DNA from: Thalassotalea fonticola
GTDB lineage: Bacteria > Pseudomonadota > Gammaproteobacteria > Enterobacterales > Alteromonadaceae
Assembly: GCF_032911225.1 (NCBI RefSeq)
Contig: NZ_CP136600.1
Location: 3,038,001-3,102,000 of the forward strand
Reading direction: 5' to 3'
Length of the DNA stretch: 64,000 bases
A program made the translations under genes and the position numbers. The notes beneath the pieces are model-generated. The model saw nothing but the letters and a program-made list of their open reading frames with translations, had not been told where the DNA came from and ran no database searches. Positions 55,666 through 64,000 of this stretch are shown here, piece by piece. How positions within the stretch are numbered: position 1 is the stretch's first letter; each line of letters starts with the position of its first letter.

Positions 55666-55687
55666 ATATTTTACAAAAGTTTACATT
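55666..55687. promoter_or_regulatory. 22-bp shared element, copy 1 (TTTACA-N4-TTTACA)
   Basis: The 22-bp segment is identical to 59317-59338 and contains two direct TTTACA half-sites 10 bp apart, the spacing preferred by OmpR/PhoB-type regulators. It lies about 105 bp upstream of the exported degenerate MBL-like gene. Confidence 0.6.
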
Positions 55688-55787
55688 TACTTTAGCAACT
55701 CCTATCAGTTGAAAATTAGCGGGGCAGATCTTCTTTGTTGCAATCAAATGCTCTGGCCCGATGAATTTCAATCGAGGTAATGCTAAT

Positions 55788-56972
55788 TTAGTCGTTGCGC
55801 TCTTTTTTCACTGTATCTAGCCTCGATTGAAAACGCTTTTGCTGCCATTCAGGATTCAATTCTTCGGCGAGCCTTACCGCTTTTCGATGTGCCGTAATCG
55901 ATTTATCGTACTGTTTCATCGCATTATAAACTTGTCCTAAACCGCTGAACGATGCTGCCGATTCTGGGAAATCATTGGTAAGTTGCGAGTACACTTGCAG
56001 CGCAGCCTCTGTTTTCCCTTCATTTAAAAGCAGACTCGCCAGGTTAAGTAAGGTATTTTCTGGTATGTTTTTATCGGTACCGTATATGTTCGCACGTTTT
56101 TGATAATGAGCTTCCATGCCGTGCATACCACCAAAATCCATGTATTCGTTATAGCTTGCAAAACGAGGTGCTTGGTAGCTACTAAAAACATGAGTCATAC
56201 CATTATATAAGGCGGGGATAGATGTTGTCATATGAGTGTGATTGGCAAGAAACTCGTAACGCCAGTCTAGATTTTTAGGTGGGTTTGCTGTTAATAGTTT
56301 AACGAAGTTATTGAATGCATCTGAATATAGTTTGCTTTCTTCGGCTTCGTTAGACAAGGTAAAATAGAGTGATTTCTCAGGTGTTTGTTCCGTCTTACTA
56401 TTTGCTAAAATTTTATTATAGATATCTACTTCATCGTATTGTAAAGGCGCACTCGCAGAAATATAGTTTTTAAAAAGTTCAGGGTGGCTTGCCAGCAACT
56501 CAATGGTTAACCACCCTGCCTTGGTATGACCAAATAAGGTATTTAAGCCTGTTGTTCTATAGTTTTCATCAACATAAGACATCACCTCGTTTTTGACAAA
56601 CCGGGTAAATTTTTCCTTTCCACGATCAGGATCATGATCCATATTATCATTATTTGCAATGGCAACGATAATCAGCTCAGGCACTCGTTGCTGCTGTTGT
56701 AATAACTGAGTTGAAATTATTGCATGGTTAAAATGCCGGCCACCATCGATCAAGTAAAGTACAGGGTAGGGTTTATTTGACTCGGTATAGCTATCTGGCA
56801 GATGTACTAACAGGTGTCTATTTTGTTCCTGCGCTTTAGAATATATATGAATGCGACTAGCATCCCCGATTGATATGGCTTCTTCAACAACGTTCGATGC
56901 AGTCGCGGGCAAGCCAATACAGGCAGCGATTAGTAAAAAGGGGGTTAAAATTTTCAACATATTATTTCCCAT
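55788..56972 (-). CDS. Fes/IroE-like alpha/beta hydrolase with TPR tail; nucleophile Ser replaced by Thr
   Basis: The 394-residue protein has a signal peptide (cleavage near PATAS), an esterase-D/IroE-like alpha/beta-hydrolase domain (about 35-280: VLYLIDGGRHF, then the nucleophile elbow) and a C-terminal pair of TPR motifs (about 300-375). The elbow reads GHTKAG, with Thr150 (codon 56523-56525) where the tandem copy has Ser. It is probably inactive or altered. The His segment FLANHTHMT is kept. The ATG at 56960 with GGGA upstream may be the real start. It arose with the gene at 57016-58224 by tandem duplication. Confidence 0.85.
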   Translation of the reverse strand: MGNNMLKILTPFLLIAACIGLPATASNVVEEAISIGDASRIHIYSKAQEQNRHLLVHLPDSYTESNKPYPVLYLIDGGRHFNHAIISTQLLQQQQRVPELIIVAIANNDNMDHDPDRGKEKFTRFVKNEVMSYVDENYRTTGLNTLFGHTKAGWLTIELLASHPELFKNYISASAPLQYDEVDIYNKILANSKTEQTPEKSLYFTLSNEAEESKLYSDAFNNFVKLLTANPPKNLDWRYEFLANHTHMTTSIPALYNGMTHVFSSYQAPRFASYNEYMDFGGMHGMEAHYQKRANIYGTDKNIPENTLLNLASLLLNEGKTEAALQVYSQLTNDFPESAASFSGLGQVYNAMKQYDKSITAHRKAVRLAEELNPEWQQKRFQSRLDTVKKERND

Positions 56973-57015
56973 GATTTTAAAAGAATAATTTTTAATTCAG
57001 TTAATTATTGTTTAG

Positions 57016-58224
57016 TCATTGAACTCTTTCATTCACTTTATCTAACCTCGATTGAAAACGCCTTTTCCGCCATTCAGGACTGTGCTTTTCACCAAGCTTC
57101 ACCGCAGTTTGATGCGCCGTAATCGATTTGTTGTACTGTTTCATTGAACTATACACTTGTCCTAAACCGCTGAACGACCTTGCTGATTCGGGAAAGTCAT
57201 TGGTTAGTTTCGAGTACATTTGTAGCGCAGCCTCAGTTTTGCCTTCACTTAACAGCATGCTCGCAACGTTAAGTAAGGTGATTTCTGGGACATTTTTATC
57301 AGTACCATAAATCTCCGCCCGTTTCTTATAATGAGCTTCCATCCCTTGCATACCACCAAAATCTAAATATTCTTCATAACGGGCAAAACGCGGGGCTTGA
57401 TAGCTCTTAAACACATAAGTCATACCAGGGAAAAAAGTCGGGTAATATATGGTGCTATGGGTTTGATTATCAAAAAACTCATAATGCCAATTGAGTTTTG
57501 CTGGTGGGTTTTCTGTTAATAACTTAGCAAAGTTATTGAGTGCAAGGGTTACCTCCTTGCTTCGCGCTTCGTCTTCACTAGCCAAGCTAAAGTAGAATGA
57601 TTTTTCAGCGGTGTTCTTTACCTTACTGTTGGTGAGTATTTTTTCATAGATACCTATCTCATCGCCTTGTAAAACAGGGCTTGCGGCAATGTAATTGTTA
57701 AAGAGCTCTGGCTGAGTTGCCAATGAATTAGAGGTGAAATACCCAGCCAAAGAATGACCAAATAGGGTATTTAGCCCTGTTATTCTGTAGTTTTTATCAA
57801 CATAAGGCATCACTTCGTTTTTGATATACAAAGCGAAGTTATCCTTTCCTTCATAACCAAGATCACGCTGTCGGGAACTATTATCACTACCCCAAGTACT
57901 GGTATTGGTAATGGCAACGATAATCAATTCAGGCACTCTTTCATCGTTTTGTAATACCTGAGTAGCCATTATTGCATGGTTAAAATGTCGCTCGCCATCA
58001 AGTAAATAAAGTACCGGGTAAGGTTTATTTGACTCGGTATAGCTATCTGGCAGGTGTATTAACAGATTTCTATTTTCATTCAGCACGTTGGAATCTATCG
58101 AAATACGACTAGTATTTCCAATTGTTCTGATTTCTTCAACAACGTTTGCTGCCGTCGCAGGCAAGGCGATACACGTAGCCATTAGTAAAAAGGGTTTTAA
58201 AATTTTCAACATATTATTTTCCAT
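57016..58224 (-). CDS. Fes/IroE-like alpha/beta hydrolase with TPR tail
   Basis: The 402-residue protein has a signal peptide (cleavage near PATAA), an esterase-D/IroE-like domain with the complete elbow GHSLAG (Ser158, codon 57751-57753) and the FFDNQTHST segment holding the catalytic His, then a C-terminal TPR region (about 305-385). Enzymes of this fold hydrolyse esters such as siderophore trilactones. No siderophore gene is nearby, so the substrate is open. The ATG at 58212 with GGAA upstream may be the real start. It is the likely active member of the tandem pair; the 43-bp gap to the other copy is also similar to its own upstream sequence. Confidence 0.88.
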   Translation of the reverse strand: MENNMLKILKPFLLMATCIALPATAANVVEEIRTIGNTSRISIDSNVLNENRNLLIHLPDSYTESNKPYPVLYLLDGERHFNHAIMATQVLQNDERVPELIIVAITNTSTWGSDNSSRQRDLGYEGKDNFALYIKNEVMPYVDKNYRITGLNTLFGHSLAGYFTSNSLATQPELFNNYIAASPVLQGDEIGIYEKILTNSKVKNTAEKSFYFSLASEDEARSKEVTLALNNFAKLLTENPPAKLNWHYEFFDNQTHSTIYYPTFFPGMTYVFKSYQAPRFARYEEYLDFGGMQGMEAHYKKRAEIYGTDKNVPEITLLNVASMLLSEGKTEAALQMYSKLTNDFPESARSFSGLGQVYSSMKQYNKSITAHQTAVKLGEKHSPEWRKRRFQSRLDKVNERVQ

Positions 58225-58295
58225 GTTTTAATAGAATAATTTTTAAATCTTCAGATTAGATCGTATTGATGCACTTCAATTGAATATAACTAAGC

Positions 58296-59210
58296 TTAGG
58301 CGCCATTAACGCCTCTATCACCGGCGCAATTTTTTTTCATCCGAGAGTCTTGACTGGTGAACATTGACGCTATTTCTGGGCTCAATGTTTTGAGAAAGTC
58401 ATCAACATTACTTGTGTAACAAGAACCTTTACCAAGTTCTGAGTTTATTTCTCCATGCGATAAATCTACGGCTAGAATTTCTACATGAGTTCCAAGGTCT
58501 TTGGCTTTTTTAATGAAATTTTTAGATTCAATACATGCATCATCACTTCGACGTGAGCATACTGCTAAAAACGGCGGTAATTTATCGTTTAGTGCATAGA
58601 AAGGAGATGCCTTTTGCCAATAATCAGGATTTTCACCAAACCTCTCTTTATAAAATTCAGAATCTTTTTGAGAGGTTAGTCTTTTCACCACGTCATAGGT
58701 AGACGTATCCATCGAGACAGTGCCTAACCAAGGTATTATCTCATTTCCGGTGATAGTACTGTAATTAGATGATATAAGAGAAACCAAATGCGCTCCTGCG
58801 GAATGCCCCATTAATATAAACTTTTCTGGAGAACCGCCCCATTCACCAACACGTTGCTGAGCAACAAGCAAAGCTGCTTCCACATCTTTTGCTTGTCCAA
58901 TCGGCCCAATTTTCGGCAGTGTACGATAATTGGTAGAAATAAAGATAAATCCTCTTGTCACCCAGTGAGCCACCTTGTTTTCAAATTCGGCTTTAATAGC
59001 CTTATCTCCTCCGCTCCACGCACCACCATGTATCATGAAAATTACTGGGGCATCTTTTGCATCAGCAGGAATATAAACATCTAGAGTCTGATCTGCATCC
59101 TTACCGTACGAAATATCAGACAATACTTTAATGCCAGAAGGAACTGCATAACCATTTAAAGAAATTAGAACTAAAGACAGAAGAATGAATGTTTTGATGT
59201 TATAAAGCAT
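58296..59210 (-). CDS. exported alpha/beta hydrolase (carboxylesterase-like)
   Basis: The product of about 304 residues has a signal peptide ending near NGYAVPSG, the oxyanion motif MIHGGAWSGGDK, the nucleophile elbow GHSAGAH and a C-terminal DLSHGEIN with the probable catalytic His. It is of the hormone-sensitive-lipase/BD-FAE-like group. The start is the ATG at 59210 with AGGAAA upstream; an in-frame TTG at 59231 is less likely. The 22-bp TTTACA element is 107 bp upstream, between it and the divergent response regulator gene. Confidence 0.88.
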   Translation of the reverse strand: MLYNIKTFILLSLVLISLNGYAVPSGIKVLSDISYGKDADQTLDVYIPADAKDAPVIFMIHGGAWSGGDKAIKAEFENKVAHWVTRGFIFISTNYRTLPKIGPIGQAKDVEAALLVAQQRVGEWGGSPEKFILMGHSAGAHLVSLISSNYSTITGNEIIPWLGTVSMDTSTYDVVKRLTSQKDSEFYKERFGENPDYWQKASPFYALNDKLPPFLAVCSRRSDDACIESKNFIKKAKDLGTHVEILAVDLSHGEINSELGKGSCYTSNVDDFLKTLSPEIASMFTSQDSRMKKNCAGDRGVNGA

Positions 59211-59316
59211 AATGAATTTTCCTATATTCAAACAGTTTGAGTTGTGCTCTTATATGGCTAATATAGAAAACCGTTTAGCGTTAAAAAAGGCATATTTAGT
59301 AAAAATTCGAGGTATG

Positions 59317-59338
59317 ATATTTTACAAAAGTTTACATT
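59317..59338. promoter_or_regulatory. 22-bp shared element, copy 2 (TTTACA-N4-TTTACA)
   Basis: It is identical to 55666-55687 and lies between the esterase gene and the response regulator gene. More of the promoter is also alike: both have TATGGCTAATATA and a TTTAGCGTT or ATAGCGTT block at matching distances. It is the best candidate site for the adjacent OmpR-type regulator. Confidence 0.62.
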
Positions 59339-59421
59339 CGATTTTTGTCGAAATCCTGTATCTTGAACAATTAGGGGAATAATCTCATTAGCAACAACAA
59401 TAAAAACAAAAAGGGCACAGC

Positions 59422-60117
59422 TTGAGTATCAAACCGAAACTCCTCATTGTAGAAGACGAACCCAGTATATTAAGAGGCCTAACCGATCTATTTATATTTC
59501 ACGGTTATGAGGTTGAAAGCGAGAACAACGGAAAAAAAGGCTTAACTCGAGCATTGGATGGCCAGTATTGCTGCATTATCCTGGATGTCATGCTGCCATC
59601 CATGAATGGTTTTGAAATCTGTAATATCCTCAGACAACATTCTCGTAGTCAACTCATTATGATGTTAACGGCAAAAAATTCAGAAGAAGATATTATTAAC
59701 GGTTTGACACTTGGAGCAGACGACTATGTAGCCAAGCCGTTTTCAACCTCTGAACTGGTGTTACGGGTAAATGCGTTGATCAGGCGTTCAGGTTGGACGG
59801 GCACAGATAACCGCTTGGTATTAAGCGCTGAGGTGTCGATTTGTACGCAAACATTATTCGGTAGCTCATATCAGCAGGAAACAAAATATACTCGCCGTGA
59901 AATTGAGATATTAAGTTATTTACTGCGCCAGAATAACCCCGTCTCCCGTGATGAGTTACTCAAGCAAGTATGGGGATATAAGACAACAAGTGATATAGAT
60001 ACACGCACGGTTGATATTCATATGGCAAAAATTCGCAAGAAAATAGAAGTAGACCCTAAGTCCCCCAGACATCTAGTGACTCACCGTGGTGAAGGGTATC
60101 AGCTTTATGTTATTTAG
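59422..60117 (+). CDS. OmpR-family response regulator
   Basis: The 231-residue protein has a receiver domain (acidic pair Glu11-Asp12, phospho-acceptor Asp55 in IILDVMLPS, Thr83, Lys105 in VAKPF) and a C-terminal winged helix (about 135-230, ending HRGEGYQLYV). The start is TTG, with AAGGG 6 bp upstream. It is followed 65 bp later by the sensor kinase gene. It probably binds the TTTACA direct repeats upstream of itself and of the gene at 54128-55561. Confidence 0.92.
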   Translation: MSIKPKLLIVEDEPSILRGLTDLFIFHGYEVESENNGKKGLTRALDGQYCCIILDVMLPSMNGFEICNILRQHSRSQLIMMLTAKNSEEDIINGLTLGADDYVAKPFSTSELVLRVNALIRRSGWTGTDNRLVLSAEVSICTQTLFGSSYQQETKYTRREIEILSYLLRQNNPVSRDELLKQVWGYKTTSDIDTRTVDIHMAKIRKKIEVDPKSPRHLVTHRGEGYQLYVI

Positions 60118-60182
60118 TGTGTTGTCTAATATACTGTCTGTTACTTTGGTTAATATGACGATTATTACGGTGTGTAGTTAAG

Positions 60183-61985
60183 TTGATATTTTCAGATAAA
60201 CGGTTGCTTAATTATTCTCAGCGGTTGCGTCGTTTACGCTATTTAGCCATAGGTTTGTTACTGTTTCTATCAATCCCTATTGGCACGCTTCTGTATTTCG
60301 GTTTTCAGCAAATCGAAGATAACTTACTCACTGAATATCAGCGCGAAGCAAGTAATCTGGCTCTGAAAATCAACAGAACCCTGTATAAGAAACTAACTTT
60401 TACCAACACCCTGTCGGTGCATGATTTTGACTATTATCAACAAGTGTATAATCCGGTCACCAAGCAGCAACAGCAAGTACTATCGCCCCTCTCAAGCTTA
60501 AGTCATTTACAGCTAAACAATGAGCAACCGATAAAAGGGTTAGTTGGCTATTTTCAATATGACAGCCAAGGCCGTTTTAATAGTCCTATCTGGCCAGAAC
60601 CTTTATCAGAACAGGATTTATCTGATAAGCGCCTAACAATAGATGATGCAAACAAGGGCAACCAACAGGCGTCCTATCCAAAATTAAACCCGGAATCAGT
60701 TGTACGCAAGAAAGCAATGTTTAAGATTTACCAGATCCTGTCTCAGTCTAAGGCTTTAAGTCAAATGATTGAGGGAGGGGACGATAAAAATAACCACTAT
60801 TTTAGTATTATTTTTGATATCCCTGATTATTTTATTTTTTATCGGATTGTCTCAGTTGCAGAGCACAGCCGGTTGCAAGGGTATCTGGTAAAACGCCAAC
60901 CTTACCTGCGTGAACACATCAATGACACCTTGGCATGGAGAAGTTTTAAGAGCCCGGTATTAGTTAAGCTACAGGATGTGGAATATTCCGCTCAAACAGA
61001 GCTTTTTTTCTATGAAAACTTACCTGACGGTCAAGCTACAGTGAGTCATCCCTTACAACCAGACAGCGACTTTGAACAGCAAGCTATATACCATACTAAG
61101 CTGCAATGGCCATATGAAGGTTATTCATTGTCCTTGTCGACGTACTCGTTACCTTTGACGTCGGCTATGGTGTATAGCGGTATTTTTATTATTATTCTGA
61201 TTGCCGCAATATTGTCAGCTTGTTTTGGTTTTTATCGCTTAGGCGTTAAGCAGCTGGCATTGGCCGAACAAAGGCTTAACTTTGTTTCTTCGGTCAGCCA
61301 TGAGCTAAAAACACCGCTAACCTCAATTCGTATGTATTCACAAATGCTCAAGGAGGGGATGGTAATATCCGAAACACACCAGCAAGATTATTACGCATTT
61401 ATCTATGATGAAAGTGAACGTCTTACGCGATTAATCAATAACATCTTGCAGTTGTCTACACTTAGCCATCGACAGCAAAAAATACAGCCGGAACATACCC
61501 GACTCACTATTTTACAGGATGTAATTCGTTCTAAAACATCTTCCATCATTGATAATAGTAATTTTCAGCAGAATATAGTGATGGAAATAGCTGACGCTGA
61601 AAATATGCTGGTTTTTGTCGATCTGGACGCTTTCTCCCAAGTGGTCATCAATATTACCGACAATGCCGTTAAGTTTTTTGACCAGCAGCAGATTAATGAT
61701 CTTTCTCGACAAAAAATTGATTTTATATTTCGCCAGCACCCCAAACATAAGCACCTGATTCAGCTGGAAATACGGGACTATGGTGAAGGAATAACCCTGG
61801 AACAGGAAAGTAAGATTTTTGAGCTTTTCTATCGTGGCGGTGATGAATTAACCCGGACCACGCAAGGAACGGGGATAGGATTGGCTTTAGTTAATGAGCT
61901 GGTACTGGCACAACAAGGGGAAATTAAACTAGAAAGAAAAGAGCCTGGGCTAGCTATGTTGCTTTCATTTCACGCTAAATATTGA
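60183..61985 (+). CDS. membrane sensor histidine kinase
   Basis: The 600-residue protein has a first membrane segment (about 20-41), a large periplasmic domain of some 280 residues without a recognised fold, a second membrane segment (326-350), a HisKA domain with phospho-acceptor His373 in SHELKTPLTS, and an ATPase domain with NITDNAVKFF, IRDYGEGI and GTGIGLALVNELV. The start is TTG with a weak ribosome binding site. It partners the response regulator before it. The signal is unknown, but the regulated genes suggest an extracellular substrate. Confidence 0.92.
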   Translation: MIFSDKRLLNYSQRLRRLRYLAIGLLLFLSIPIGTLLYFGFQQIEDNLLTEYQREASNLALKINRTLYKKLTFTNTLSVHDFDYYQQVYNPVTKQQQQVLSPLSSLSHLQLNNEQPIKGLVGYFQYDSQGRFNSPIWPEPLSEQDLSDKRLTIDDANKGNQQASYPKLNPESVVRKKAMFKIYQILSQSKALSQMIEGGDDKNNHYFSIIFDIPDYFIFYRIVSVAEHSRLQGYLVKRQPYLREHINDTLAWRSFKSPVLVKLQDVEYSAQTELFFYENLPDGQATVSHPLQPDSDFEQQAIYHTKLQWPYEGYSLSLSTYSLPLTSAMVYSGIFIIILIAAILSACFGFYRLGVKQLALAEQRLNFVSSVSHELKTPLTSIRMYSQMLKEGMVISETHQQDYYAFIYDESERLTRLINNILQLSTLSHRQQKIQPEHTRLTILQDVIRSKTSSIIDNSNFQQNIVMEIADAENMLVFVDLDAFSQVVINITDNAVKFFDQQQINDLSRQKIDFIFRQHPKHKHLIQLEIRDYGEGITLEQESKIFELFYRGGDELTRTTQGTGIGLALVNELVLAQQGEIKLERKEPGLAMLLSFHAKY

Positions 61986-62118
61986 TTAGGTAAATTAATG
62001 GATAGATATTGGATGTCTAACAACTAATAAGGCTAGAATTGAGTTATATTTTAGACAATCTAACGTCCGTTTTGGCACTGTGATCTTACCCCAAAAAAAT
62101 GGAAAGCTCTAAAAACTA

Positions 62119-62153
62119 AAAACGTCAGTAGGATTCAATCCAACTGACGTTTT
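62119..62153. terminator. bidirectional terminator between kinase and metF
   Basis: AAAACGTCAGT and ACTGACGTTTT pair over 11 bp, with an inner GGAT/ATCC extension. Poly-A and poly-T on the two sides allow termination both ways. Confidence 0.82.
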
Positions 62154-62203
62154 GGGTAATAATTGAAACGGTATTTTTGTTTCTAGCTGCTAACTTCAAA
62201 ACC

Positions 62204-64000
<1,797 letters not shown>

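Overview
The window reads as chromosome of a low-GC marine gammaproteobacterium, most likely Alteromonadales in the Colwelliaceae (Thalassotalea/Colwellia type). This rests on the divergent argE / argCBFGH cluster with an argH-acetyltransferase fusion, the mrcA-pilMNOPQ-aroKB-dam neighbourhood, the metL-metF pair and the number of TonB-dependent receptors. The species is inferred from gene content, not from a database match. I saw no rRNA, tRNA, CRISPR array, prophage or intact insertion sequence.

Region A (1-18.4 kb) is a carbohydrate-utilisation island. A minus-strand operon holds a GH39 glycosidase, a GPH-type symporter, a Tat-exported TIM-barrel protein, a ThuA-like lipoprotein and a lipoprotein cut by the window edge. 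A second minus operon holds a TonB-dependent receptor and a GMC flavoprotein with its gluconate-2-dehydrogenase-subunit-3-like partner. An MFS transporter, a LacI repressor, a tagatose/psicose-3-epimerase-like enzyme and an FAH-family hydrolase follow. Five copies of a GTAATCNATTAC-like palindrome lie before four of these transcription units, which defines a candidate LacI regulon. An adjoining plus-strand set (aldose 1-epimerase, Gfo/Idh/MocA dehydrogenase, TIM-barrel isomerase, AraC regulator) lacks the palindrome and may be run by its own AraC protein. The enzymes suggest oxidation of glycosides in the periplasm followed by isomerisation and cleavage; the substrate is unknown.

Region B (19.4-32.3 kb) is accessory. 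It contains a MetR-like LysR regulator, a PLP-dependent dehydratase with a YkvI-like transporter, an LVIVD-repeat lipoprotein paired with a TonB-dependent receptor, an amine-oxidase-like flavoprotein, an array of nine 72-73 bp tandem repeats, a second LysR regulator, a divergent ArgR paralogue behind a 44-residue ORF, and a PACE-family efflux protein.

Region C (32.3-46.6 kb) is mostly core: dam, aroB, aroK, pilQPONM and divergent mrcA, then a DUF481 outer-membrane protein, an aldehyde dehydrogenase with a divergent AraC regulator, and a repeat-containing small lipoprotein. damX is absent between aroB and dam, and gene order breaks after dam.

Region D (46.7-54.1 kb) is the arginine pathway: argCBFGH(A) on the minus strand ending at a clear terminator, and argE divergent from argC with ARG-box-like sites between them.

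Region E (54.1-62.2 kb) holds four exported hydrolase-like proteins and an OmpR/histidine-kinase pair. Two of the hydrolases are a tandem duplication in which one copy has Thr in place of the nucleophile Ser. A 22-bp element with two TTTACA half-sites precedes two of the hydrolase genes and is a good candidate target of the adjacent response regulator. The window ends with metF and the homoserine dehydrogenase end of metL.
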